From: an uncultured Angelakisella sp.
GTDB taxonomy: Bacteria; Bacillota; Clostridia; Oscillospirales; Ruminococcaceae
Assembly (NCBI GenBank): GCA_910585535.1
Contig: CAJUFK010000084.1
Coordinates: 1 to 15,105 of the forward strand
Direction: 5' to 3'
DNA length: 15,105 nucleotides
Positions 6,342 to 13,074 of this stretch are shown here, piece by piece. A program made the translations under genes and the position numbers. The stretch's first letter is position 1; each line of letters opens with the position of its first letter. The notes under the pieces were generated by a model. It was given only the letters and a program-made list of their open reading frames with translations. It was not told where the DNA came from and did not search any database.

Positions 6342-6905
6342 TTATACCCCCTTGGCGATCTTTTCTTCGGTCTGGCGAAGAACGGCCTCCCGCAGCTCCT
6401 TTGTCTGGGGGAACCAGGCCGCCTCCCGGAGGCCATATTCCCGCTGGAGGGAAAACTCCAAATCCTCCCAGGTGGAGAGAGGGGATTCGTTGTGCTGGAT
6501 CACCGCCTCCACCTTGTCCAGGATCTTGAAGAGCCGGGCCTCCGGGGTCTCCAGACGGGCCATCTCGTCAAAGAGAGCGGAGAATTCCTCCCTGGTCCCC
6601 TTCGGAAGAAGGGTGAGGATGTCCTGCACCGCCCGGTCCTCCACCGCCTCGTCAGCCTGGGTCTTGCGGAAGGTGGGGATGTCCCCGGTTACCGCCTCCC
6701 CCAGGTCGTGAATGAGGCACATCCGGATGACCTTACCGGTATCCACCCCGGGGAATTCCGGGGCCAGCAGCTGAGCCATGAGAGCGGCCCGCCAGGAGTG
6801 TTCCGCCACAGTTTCCGGGTCCCCCTGGGAGTTGGTGCAGTGGCGGGTGCGGCACTTGAGCTTTTCCGCCAGGGCCAGAAAATCCAGGAATTTTTGCCAG
6901 TCCAT
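6342..6905 (-). CDS. HD-domain phosphohydrolase (HDDC2/YfbR-like, probable 5'-deoxynucleotidase)
   Basis: The 187-aa protein is a single HD domain. Its metal ligands fit the family: ETVAEHSWRAALMA (31-44, H36), LIHDLGEAVTGDI (64-76, H66 and D67) and ILDKVEAVIQH (128-138, D130). The EHS and HDxxE spacing is that of the HDDC2/YfbR group, whose studied members remove the 5' phosphate from deoxynucleoside monophosphates. The exact substrate here is an inference. The ATG has GAGGAG 6-7 bases upstream and begins 3 bp after the Fur-family stop codon. The stop is 2 bp before the AlaX start, so it is the middle gene of the operon. There is no signal peptide or membrane segment, so it acts in the cytosol. 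Confidence 0.9.
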   Translation of the reverse strand: MDWQKFLDFLALAEKLKCRTRHCTNSQGDPETVAEHSWRAALMAQLLAPEFPGVDTGKVIRMCLIHDLGEAVTGDIPTFRKTQADEAVEDRAVQDILTLLPKGTREEFSALFDEMARLETPEARLFKILDKVEAVIQHNESPLSTWEDLEFSLQREYGLREAAWFPQTKELREAVLRQTEEKIAKGV

Positions 6906-6908
6906 AGT

Positions 6909-7334
6909 CTACTCCTCGCTGTCTTTTTTGTGGATGCACTGGGGACAAAGGCCGTAAAGCTCCAGGCTGTGCCCGGTGATGGCAAAGCCGGTCCGTTCCC
7001 CCAGGTTCCGCTCCAGTTCCTCCAAGGGGCAGCCGGGGATAGGCACCGAACTGCCGCATTGGGTACAGATCAGGTAATGCCGGTGGCGGCTGTCCCGCAG
7101 CTGGTAGGAGAGGGTGCCGTCCTGGCTGGAATGTTTCAGCGTCAGCCCCTTTTCCGCCAGAACGGAAAGGGTGCGGTAAACGGTGGAGAGGGAAACCCTC
7201 CCGTCCCCGGACAGAATGCGCCGGTAGACCTCTTCGGCGGAAAGAGGCTCCTCGGTGTGGGCCAGCACCTCCAGCACCGCCTGGCGGCTGGGGGTGTTCT
7301 TGAGCCCCTTTTCCCGCAAAAGTTCAGCCTCCAA
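6909..7334 (-). CDS. Fur-family metal-responsive transcriptional regulator (Fur/PerR/Zur type)
   Basis: The 141-aa protein has the winged-helix DNA-binding half (TPSRQAVLEVL at 14-24; recognition helix SLSTVYRTLSVLAEKGL at 48-64) and the dimerisation half. It carries two CxxC pairs, CTQC (90-93) and CPQC (130-133), expected to hold structural zinc. Further possible metal ligands are HRHY (84-87) and the histidine in GHSLELYGLC (H122). These features place it in the family but do not settle whether it senses iron, zinc, manganese or peroxide. The start is TTG at 7332-7334, chosen because AAGGGAGG (7343-7350) sits 8 bases upstream and no ATG lies in frame nearby. It heads the operon with the HD and AlaX genes under a consensus promoter. 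I see no clear Fur, PerR or Zur box, so autoregulation is unproven. Confidence 0.93.
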   Translation of the reverse strand: MEAELLREKGLKNTPSRQAVLEVLAHTEEPLSAEEVYRRILSGDGRVSLSTVYRTLSVLAEKGLTLKHSSQDGTLSYQLRDSRHRHYLICTQCGSSVPIPGCPLEELERNLGERTGFAITGHSLELYGLCPQCIHKKDSEE

Positions 7335-7369
7335 AGCGTCCGCCTCCCTTCGGCTAAAAGCTGCCTTTT

Positions 7370-7398
7370 ATTATACTCCCAGGGGGGAGGGGTGTCAA
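7370..7398 (-). promoter_or_regulatory. Consensus sigma-A promoter of the fur-HD-alaX operon
   Basis: On the minus strand TTGACA (7398-7393), a 17-bp spacer and TATAAT (7375-7370) match the consensus at all twelve positions with ideal spacing. Transcription would begin near 7363, about 30 bases before the TTG start. The -35 lies 5 bases past the terminator arm of the upstream operon. The tract around the -10 (GTATAATAAAAGG) has only half-site similarity to PerR/Fur boxes. Confidence 0.92.
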
Positions 7399-7403
7399 AC
7401 CTC

Positions 7404-7433
7404 AAAAGGCGCGGCAGACAGGCCGCGCCTTTT
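7404..7433 (-). terminator. Terminator of the yfhO operon
   Basis: Perfect 12-bp inverted repeat AAAAGGCGCGGC (7404-7415) and GCCGCGCCTTTT (7422-7433) with a 6-nt loop. On the minus strand the stem overlaps the stop codon of the last operon gene (7432-7434) and ends in TTTT. It separates this operon from the fur operon promoter immediately downstream. Confidence 0.85.
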
Positions 7434-7908
7434 ACAGTTCCTCCCGCAGCTCCCCGCAGAGGGCGGCCATCTCCCGGAGGTCTTCCTCCGGGACCACATC
7501 GGCCAGTTCGCACCCCAGGGGATCGGCGATAAAGGCGTCCAAAGCCTTACGAACCACCGCCAAGTCCTTCTCCCCGGCGGGGATGCGGAGAACCTTCAGC
7601 TGGGTGTCCATCTCCAGTTCCCTGGTGTCCAGCCCACCGCTGACCTTGCACTCCAGCAGCAGGGCGGCCAGGTCGGTGATAAAGTCCACAGCGCAGTTGA
7701 TGGACATTTCGTATCCCTCGCCGTTTTCATAGGCCAAAGATTCCCCGGGACATTGGAAGTCCCCCTCCAGCCGATCCACCCCGAAGTCGGCGAAAATTTC
7801 CCCCAGGGGGATCTCCGCCTTCCCCTTGGCGGCCAGGTAGTCCAGCAGGGTCAGGCTGTCGTCGGTGCCTCCCAAAAATTCGCCCCAGTACCGTTGGGTG
7901 ATGTACAT
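7432..7908 (-). CDS. Acidic protein of unknown function, last gene of the yfhO operon
   Basis: The 158-aa protein has no signal peptide or membrane segment and is strongly acidic, so it is probably cytosolic. It opens with MYITQRYWGEFLGGTDDSLT and has a predicted alpha/beta mix with a helical C-terminus (about 110-158). I recognise no family and no catalytic motif. Size, acidity and an aromatic N-terminus recall small immunity-like or SMI1-type proteins, but no toxin gene is near and the resemblance is loose. The ATG is supported by GGAGG (7916-7920) 7 bases upstream. It lies 12 bp behind the lipoprotein stop codon, and its own stop codon sits in the terminator stem, so it clearly belongs to the operon. 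Confidence 0.8.
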   Translation of the reverse strand: MYITQRYWGEFLGGTDDSLTLLDYLAAKGKAEIPLGEIFADFGVDRLEGDFQCPGESLAYENGEGYEMSINCAVDFITDLAALLLECKVSGGLDTRELEMDTQLKVLRIPAGEKDLAVVRKALDAFIADPLGCELADVVPEEDLREMAALCGELREEL

Positions 7909-7920
7909 TTTGGTTCCTCC

Positions 7921-9066
7921 CTAAAACTCCAGCTTCAGCAGATAGGCGTCCACCCATGTCTCCCCGCCGTCTGGGGAGGACATGGGGTAAAGGATGACCG
8001 CCGTGGCGGTGTCCGGGTCGTAGGCCGCCAGGGGTTCCCCGCCTTGGGTCCCCTCCCTGGGATGGATGTCCAGAGCGGTCCGCTCCCCGGTGCGGTGGTC
8101 CAAAAGCTCCACCGTTTCCGCCCCTCCTTCTTCCAGGACCCGGAGGAGGGAAAAGGCGGGTTCCCGCAGGAACGGCGTTCCCTCCCCGCCGGGCAGCGTT
8201 GTTTCCTTGCCCCCGGCCAGATCGGCCAGCACCGTCTCTGTGGTCCCATTCCCGGCCTTGTCGTAGACCAGATAGCCCGGCGTTTCACACCACTTCCAAG
8301 CTAGCCAAAGGGGCGAGAACTCCCGCACTCTTTGGCCTTCCCGGTTATAGACGGCAAAGGTGGGCTTGTTCTCCACCCGAAAGACCAGGTAGTCCCCGTC
8401 GGGGGAAAGGCTCTCGAACTGCTCCTCTGTCTGGCACTGGAATTTGGATACCGTCCCCTCCGGCTCCAAAAGGTCGTAAAGAGTGACATCTGGGTGGTTG
8501 GTCCAAACTCCCAGCCCCGTCCGGGAGGGCTGCCCGTTGAGCCAGGACAGGGGGATGGGGTCGACTCCCTCCGGGGTCAGGGGGAGCAAGTAAGGGTTAT
8601 ATTTCTGGTTAAAAACAAGGTAAGGGGTCCCCTCCCGGACAAAGCTGCCCTGAACCGACAGGTTGCCGGCCGGGTCGGAAAGGCCGGCCAGCAGGACGGT
8701 CTCCCCGGTGGAGGGGACCCAGGAAAAGACCCGGAACTCCACCGGAATCAGCAGCTCCTCCCGGGCGGTGAGAAGGAGCAGCCGGTCTTCCCCCGCCCAT
8801 TCCAGGACCCGGGCCCTGGGACTCGCATGGGTATAGTCAAAGCCGTCCCCTGTCAGGGCCGCCTCTACCTTCTCCGACGGCAGCGGCTGGAGGGTGAAGG
8901 AAAGAGGCCGCCCCTCCTCCGGCTCGCTTTCCCGGCTCTCCTCCGGACCGCTGGACCCTCCCCCCAGCAGATGGGATGACACCTCCCCTGGCTCCTGCTC
9001 CGCCCCGGCGCACCCCGCCAGGCAGAGGCAAAAGGCCAGCGCCCCGGCCCAAAAACGACGGCCCAT
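7921..9066 (-). CDS. Lipoprotein, possibly beta-propeller-like, function unknown
   Basis: The 381-aa protein has a lipoprotein signal peptide (MGRR, hydrophobic core, lipobox LAGC with Cys19), so it should be lipid-anchored on the outer face of the membrane. A flexible, Ser/Gly/Glu-rich linker (about 21-55) leads to a folded domain of repeated beta segments such as RVLEWAGEDRLLLLTAREE, FESLSPDGDYLVFRVEN and PGYLVYDKAGNG. The spacing suggests TolB/WD-like propeller blades, though no clean repeat signature is visible. No enzyme motif is recognised. The ATG is 3 bp after the stop codon of the 136-aa gene and uses GGAGGAA inside it, so translation is likely coupled. Its operon partner YfhO suggests an envelope role (inference). 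Confidence 0.85.
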   Translation of the reverse strand: MGRRFWAGALAFCLCLAGCAGAEQEPGEVSSHLLGGGSSGPEESRESEPEEGRPLSFTLQPLPSEKVEAALTGDGFDYTHASPRARVLEWAGEDRLLLLTAREELLIPVEFRVFSWVPSTGETVLLAGLSDPAGNLSVQGSFVREGTPYLVFNQKYNPYLLPLTPEGVDPIPLSWLNGQPSRTGLGVWTNHPDVTLYDLLEPEGTVSKFQCQTEEQFESLSPDGDYLVFRVENKPTFAVYNREGQRVREFSPLWLAWKWCETPGYLVYDKAGNGTTETVLADLAGGKETTLPGGEGTPFLREPAFSLLRVLEEGGAETVELLDHRTGERTALDIHPREGTQGGEPLAAYDPDTATAVILYPMSSPDGGETWVDAYLLKLEF

Positions 9067-9069
9067 GGC

Positions 9070-9480
9070 TCATTCCTCCTCGATGACGATGTTGTATTCC
9101 TTCCCGTCCTCCTGGCAGGGCAGGGCGTAAAACCGCTTCCCGATGATCCCCCTCAGCCTCCGGATGTCCTCGATGTCGGTGGAGCCGAACTCCTGGTAGC
9201 AGGTGACCTTGCTCTCCCGGTTCAGGTCCTCGTAAAAATCGGTGATAAAAAGCATATACTCGTCCAGCAGATCCTCAAAGGGGCACTGAGTGATGTCCCT
9301 GGGGGAGCCGCCCTCCTCCCCGTAACAGTCCGGCTCCATCTGGAAGGAGAGGGAGGTGACGTAGACCATCCCCCCTTTCACGATGCCGTAGGGGTCTTTG
9401 GTCCTGTAGATGCCCTCCTCGATCCGCTCAAAGCCCGGGCCTGCGTACTTCTCCGGGGTGTAGTCCCGAAAGTGTGTCAT
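9070..9480 (-). CDS. Small acidic protein of unknown function in the yfhO operon
   Basis: The 136-aa protein has no signal peptide, membrane segment or recognised motif. It is acidic and aromatic, with segments such as GIYRTKDPYGIVKGGMVYVT (about 23-42) and FEDLLDEYMLFITDFYEDLN (about 68-87), giving a predicted beta-rich first half and a helical second half. Its ATG overlaps the TGA of the yfhO-like gene as ATGA, so it is translated by coupling. The lipoprotein gene begins 3 bp after its stop. Conservation across this operon would be the best hint to its role; from sequence alone none can be given. Confidence 0.8.
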   Translation of the reverse strand: MTHFRDYTPEKYAGPGFERIEEGIYRTKDPYGIVKGGMVYVTSLSFQMEPDCYGEEGGSPRDITQCPFEDLLDEYMLFITDFYEDLNRESKVTCYQEFGSTDIEDIRRLRGIIGKRFYALPCQEDGKEYNIVIEEE

Positions 9481-12032
9481 CTTTCATCCGTCCTTTCCGT
9501 TTCTGTTTCCCTTTCTGCCGGGGGCTCCTCCCCGGTGGGGGCCTCCGCCTGGGGGCTTTCCTCCTCCCGGGGCGGCTCCTCCCCGGGGACCTCCGTTTCC
9601 TCCGTCACCGCCGGGGGCTTGTCCTCCAAACGTTCCTCGAATTCCCCGGGGAGGAATCTGGGCCGCTGGGGCCGCTCCAGGTAGAAGGCCGGATCGTAGT
9701 CCCGGGAGGGAAGGGGGCAGGGCTGCCCTCTCCCAGCCAGGAAAAGAAACACCAAAAGCAGAGCCAGGGAGACCAGGGAGCAGGCCGCCCCGGGAACCAG
9801 CCCCGGCGTTAGGTAGTCGAAGCGGATCACCGCTTCGCCGGCAGGGACCCGCACCGCCATAAAGCCGATGTTGGCCTTTTCGATCCGGGCAGGTTCCCCG
9901 TTTACCGTGGCGGTCCAGCCCTTGTCCCAGGGCACCGAGAAGAACAAAAGTCGCTCCCGTCCGAAATTTGCCGTGGCGGTAAAGCCCTTCCGGTCAATGA
10001 CAAAGCTGTCGCAGGTCATCATGGAGCGGTCGGCCACATCCAGCTCCAGCTCGTCGGCGGCAAGGCCCCCTTGCCAATCGCTTTCCACTGGCCGCAGGAT
10101 GTCCTTATGCCGGGCGGCAGCCTCGTCCTCCAGGTAGATGCCGTGGAGAAGGGCCCGGGACTTGTAGTCGGTGGGCAGGGCCTCCCAGTCCTTTTCGCTG
10201 ATATACCGGTCGTAGGAAAAGCCCATGGGCAGATAGTTTTGGTTTTGGTAGATGTTGTATCCCAGGCGGTTATCCACCAGGGTAAAGCCCCGCATGGGGG
10301 CCTGCTCCTTCTCCCCTTCGGCGATATAAAGCCACTTTACCGAAAGCAGGCTCCGCAGGTGGACATATTTCGCCTCCGGCTTGGAGGAGACGTCCCGCTT
10401 TACCCCCACCTCTGGGTAGAAGGCCATAATGGAAGTGGGAATGACGCTGTGGAAGCACTGGATGTTGGGCAGATCCCAGTACATCCCCAAGTTGTCGCTC
10501 CCTTTGTAAATGTCGCTTCGGGCGAACTCCCCGTCCGGATCCATGGCCATCATCCCCCGCCCGGGAATGGCCTTCTCTACGATCCACCGGTTGTCCGAAT
10601 AGGTGGCTTTGCCAATGAGCATCATGGTGAAGGTAAAGACAAAGCATCCCACCAGGATAGCGGAACAGAACCGCTCCTTGAACTGAGCCTCCCCTCGGTA
10701 GTGGGAAAGGAGAAAGGCGGTGAGAAGGAAAAAGACCAAAGTCAGGGATCCGGTGGTAAGGAACTTTTCCAGATATTTATAAAGGCCGAACTTCCAGACC
10801 CCGTCCACCCGTTTGGGGGTCAGGCCGGAGATGACCAGAAGCAGCACAATGGTTCCGCCGGTGACTCGGATGGCCTTGGCAAATTTGGCCTTATCGGCGT
10901 TTTCCAGGGCGATGGCAGTGGCCAGCACCATCATCAGGGTGGGCATATAATACCAGCGGGCATAGTAGGAGTAGTTTTCCAGCACGAAGAGGTGGTTCCC
11001 CATGGGCACCAGGGCCAGAATGGCGGAGACAGCCAGGATCTTTTTCAGCCAGCTTTTTTTTGCGGCGAAGAAGTAGGCCAGCACCCCTACCGCGCCCACC
11101 ACCGGCAGATAGGCGGAAAGGGAGGCCCATTGGGCCCCGTGGTCGGGGAAGAAGTTGTTAAGGGCAGGCATATCCGGGGCGAAGAAGAGACTGTGGACGA
11201 TGCCCAGATACCGCTGGGGGTTGGAGTAGTACCAAAGACTCCCCCCCAGCAGGAGGTTGCCGTCGGTGGTGCGGGGGTTGCCCAGAATAGCCAGAACCGA
11301 CGGCAGAAAGGCGAACATGGCCATCCCCATCCCCAGCAGGGCCTCGGCGGCCAGCAGGAAGAACCGTTTCGCCGTCATCCGCCACTGGGGAGAGGATAGG
11401 CGGCAGAAGAAGTAAAAGATGACGAAGATCACTTCGCCGATGAAGAACCAATAGTTCACCACGGCGTTGACGGCGATGCCGGCGGCAAAGAAGCCGTACT
11501 TGTTTTCGGTCATGGCCTTTTCCAGCCCGATGAGAAGCAGGGGGAAGAAGACGATAGCCTCGTGGAAGTGGTTGAAGAAGATGTTGTACACCGAAAAGCC
11601 GGAAAAAGCATACAAAAGGGCACAGAACACCGCCCAGTCCCCATCCCGGACGAACCGCCGCAGATACCAATAGGCGGTAAGGGCGGCGCACCCGGACTTG
11701 AGCATCAGCAGGGGCGCCATAAGGTGGGGCAGAAAGCTGGTGGGGAAGGGGATCGTAAGCCAGAAGAAGGGGGAAAAGAAGAGGTAGAAGCTGTAGGAGC
11801 CGATGAAATTGGCCCCCAGGTCGGTTTTCCAGTTCCACCAGAAGTTCCCTTCCCGGATGGCCTGGTGGGCCAACTGGTAGAAGGGGATCTGCTGGACGTT
11901 AAAATCTCCGTAGTAGAAAAAATACCCCTTATCGTACAAAAGGTAGGGGAGAAATGCGGCGGCTGCCACAAACAGCCCCAGCAAAAAGACCCGGAGGGAT
12001 CTCCCCCGGGCGGGGGTCAAGCTGTGTTCCAT
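9477..12032 (-). CDS. YfhO-family GT-C membrane protein (probable lipid-linked glycosyltransferase)
   Basis: The 851-aa protein is a multi-spanning membrane protein of the YfhO family. An N-terminal helix is followed by the loop YYGDFNVQQIPFYQLAHQ, which carries the conserved acidic residue of GT-C enzymes. About a dozen further membrane segments follow, then a large extracytoplasmic domain (with NLGMYWDLPNIQCFHS) and a final helix near LVSLALLLVFLFL. Studied YfhO proteins of Bacillus and Listeria act with an undecaprenyl-sugar synthase to decorate lipoteichoic acid; the acceptor here is unknown. An acidic, proline-rich tail of about 80 residues ends the protein, which is unusual. I prefer the ATG at 12032 over one nine codons upstream (12059), because GAGGTG (12039-12044) sits 6 bases before it while the upstream ATG has no Shine-Dalgarno site. 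No CsbB/GtrB partner lies in the operon. Confidence 0.9.
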   Translation of the reverse strand: MEHSLTPARGRSLRVFLLGLFVAAAAFLPYLLYDKGYFFYYGDFNVQQIPFYQLAHQAIREGNFWWNWKTDLGANFIGSYSFYLFFSPFFWLTIPFPTSFLPHLMAPLLMLKSGCAALTAYWYLRRFVRDGDWAVFCALLYAFSGFSVYNIFFNHFHEAIVFFPLLLIGLEKAMTENKYGFFAAGIAVNAVVNYWFFIGEVIFVIFYFFCRLSSPQWRMTAKRFFLLAAEALLGMGMAMFAFLPSVLAILGNPRTTDGNLLLGGSLWYYSNPQRYLGIVHSLFFAPDMPALNNFFPDHGAQWASLSAYLPVVGAVGVLAYFFAAKKSWLKKILAVSAILALVPMGNHLFVLENYSYYARWYYMPTLMMVLATAIALENADKAKFAKAIRVTGGTIVLLLVISGLTPKRVDGVWKFGLYKYLEKFLTTGSLTLVFFLLTAFLLSHYRGEAQFKERFCSAILVGCFVFTFTMMLIGKATYSDNRWIVEKAIPGRGMMAMDPDGEFARSDIYKGSDNLGMYWDLPNIQCFHSVIPTSIMAFYPEVGVKRDVSSKPEAKYVHLRSLLSVKWLYIAEGEKEQAPMRGFTLVDNRLGYNIYQNQNYLPMGFSYDRYISEKDWEALPTDYKSRALLHGIYLEDEAAARHKDILRPVESDWQGGLAADELELDVADRSMMTCDSFVIDRKGFTATANFGRERLLFFSVPWDKGWTATVNGEPARIEKANIGFMAVRVPAGEAVIRFDYLTPGLVPGAACSLVSLALLLVFLFLAGRGQPCPLPSRDYDPAFYLERPQRPRFLPGEFEERLEDKPPAVTEETEVPGEEPPREEESPQAEAPTGEEPPAERETETERTDER

Positions 12033-12116
12033 CTTTTGCACCTCGCAATGGTAAAACATGGGAAGCGGCCGGCGTATCGCGATCGGCCGGGGACCGGTAT
12101 GACGGCTGCCTCAAAA

Positions 12117-12145
12117 AGTATACCATATTATTGGAGAGGATAAAA
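12117..12145 (-). promoter_or_regulatory. Extended -10 promoter of the yfhO operon
   Basis: On the minus strand TGGTATACT contains the -10 box TATACT (12122-12117) with the TGn extension. The -35 position 17 bp upstream reads TTTTAT and is weak, which an extended -10 can compensate for. Transcription would start near 12110, giving a leader of about 80 bases before the preferred ATG at 12032. Confidence 0.6.
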
Positions 12146-12261
12146 GGAAAAAATGAGTCTTTTTATAAAGTGCGCTGATTTGTACACCCTTTTGGCCATC
12201 GCTTACAGTATTACGCATCAGGAACAGCGGGAGCAACAGCCCCCGGGGCACAAACAGATAG

Positions 12262-12295
12262 GACGGCGGAATAGTCAACGCCTATCACCGCCGCC
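12262..12295 (-). terminator. Hairpin after the GyrI-like gene, probable terminator
   Basis: On the minus strand GGCGGCGG pairs with CCGCCGTC (8 bp, one G-U). GATAG with CTATT extends the stem inwards to a 7-nt loop. It starts 16 bases past the stop codon at 12312. The following tract (CTATCTGTTTG) is only moderately T-rich, so efficiency is uncertain. Confidence 0.55.
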
Positions 12296-12311
12296 CTGGT
12301 TTGGGCTTTCA

Positions 12312-12947
12312 TCAGGGGATTTTTTTTATGGGATGCCTGATAACCGTTTTCTGCTTTTCTGCAGCAGTCTTTCTTGGATCAGATAGATAGATTTCGTGGT
12401 GCAATCTGCCGCCGGTCATATCATTTTCATAACCGTTTTGCTCTAAGTAGGCGTCCATCAAAGCGATGGTCGCAGGCTCATCATCATAAGAACCGTGATG
12501 CATAATTTGAACACACAGTCCTTCGTCTATGGTCAGAAATTCTGCCGAAGAACAATCCAGCTTTTTCTTTTTGGACGCCGTTTCAACCGCCCAGTTGAAA
12601 TCATCTTTTGTAATAAAATCCGGTAAGCGGATCACGGAGATCCAGTTAAAAGAGGATTTGTCGGAATAGTCCACGCTGTCTGCGCCGCTTTGCCACCAAA
12701 AACCTTCCAGCGGGGGAACAACATATTCAAAAAAGCCCTCAATTGTATGATCGGTTTTATAGCTCATTTTTAGAGTGTATGCAACGGCGTACAGTACGTT
12801 GATTGCCCGTTGATAAGCCCCGTCAACCTCGTTGGGGTCGCCTTTTCCCCGCACGGCAATATAGTTAGCCTTCGGAACGGTAACGATTTCCGGCTTGTTT
12901 TTCGGCATATAAAATTCTTTGTATTCTTTCTTGAAATCAAAAGCCAT
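12312..12947 (-). CDS. GyrI-like small-molecule-binding domain protein
   Basis: The 211-aa protein matches, by recall, a widespread group of stand-alone GyrI-like proteins of Firmicutes. It opens with FDFKKEYKEFYMPKNKPEIV. Further group features are VPKANYIAVRGKGDPNE (24-40), EGFFEYVVPPLEGFWW (about 70-85) and the C-terminal LHHEIYLSDPRK. The SOUL/GyrI fold binds small hydrophobic or cationic molecules; members serve as regulator ligand domains or as enzymes/sequestering proteins for xenobiotics. No DNA-binding domain is attached here. The ATG is supported by GGAGG 5 bases upstream, and the gene has its own promoter. Its codon use is visibly more AT-rich than its neighbours (many AAA, TTT, GAA and ATT codons), so it may have been acquired more recently. 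It stands alone between two terminators. Confidence 0.88.
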   Translation of the reverse strand: MAFDFKKEYKEFYMPKNKPEIVTVPKANYIAVRGKGDPNEVDGAYQRAINVLYAVAYTLKMSYKTDHTIEGFFEYVVPPLEGFWWQSGADSVDYSDKSSFNWISVIRLPDFITKDDFNWAVETASKKKKLDCSSAEFLTIDEGLCVQIMHHGSYDDEPATIALMDAYLEQNGYENDMTGGRLHHEIYLSDPRKTAAEKQKTVIRHPIKKIP

Positions 12948-12991
12948 AACGACCTCCGTAATTGCAGTTTGTCGGTTCGCTTATTGACCCA

Positions 12992-13020
12992 AGCATAGCA
13001 CATCTTTTCGCTGAAATCAA
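12992..13020 (-). promoter_or_regulatory. Promoter of the GyrI-like gene
   Basis: On the minus strand TTGATT (13020-13015), a 17-bp spacer and TATGCT (12997-12992) form a good sigma-A promoter. The start point would be near 12985, about 38 bases before the ATG, and the Shine-Dalgarno GGAGG lies in between. Confidence 0.7.
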
Positions 13021-13074
13021 TCCCTGTTTAATGTCCGTTCCAACTATCCAGACGGTCAAGGGGCCGGGCGGAAG

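Larger units (their letters stand above)
12033..12311. other. Intergenic region between the yfhO-like and GyrI-like genes
   Basis: No gene is seen. It holds the yfhO promoter (12117-12145) and the hairpin after the GyrI-like gene (12262-12295). The 5' leader of yfhO contains a GC-rich segment with GGCCG and CGGCC arms around the palindrome ATCGCGAT (about 12069-12088), which could be an operator or a leader hairpin. A plus-strand frame from 12153 has a weak upstream GGA but runs antisense into the GyrI-like gene and is not called. Confidence 0.5.

Noticed and set aside
7340..7400. Fur/PerR box at the fur operon promoter
   Set aside because: Only a half-site-like TATAATA that is part of the -10 box is present; no inverted 7-1-7 pattern is seen.
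5743..7532. Overlapping plus-strand open frames antisense to the AlaX, HD and Fur genes
   Set aside because: They mirror the codon pattern of well-recognised minus-strand genes and show no family motif and no convincing Shine-Dalgarno site.
10071..11399. Plus-strand open frame of 442 codons antisense to the YfhO-like gene
   Set aside because: The translation is His-, Gln- and Gly-rich, typical of the reverse complement of a membrane protein gene, while the minus strand is clearly YfhO-like.
12032..12059. Upstream ATG adding nine codons to the YfhO-like protein
   Set aside because: No Shine-Dalgarno precedes it, while GAGGTG sits 6 bases before the ATG at 12032.
12153..12386. Plus-strand 77-codon frame with an AAAGGA upstream
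   Set aside because: The ribosome site is weak, the frame runs antisense into the GyrI-like gene and through its terminator hairpin, and the product has no sensible features.
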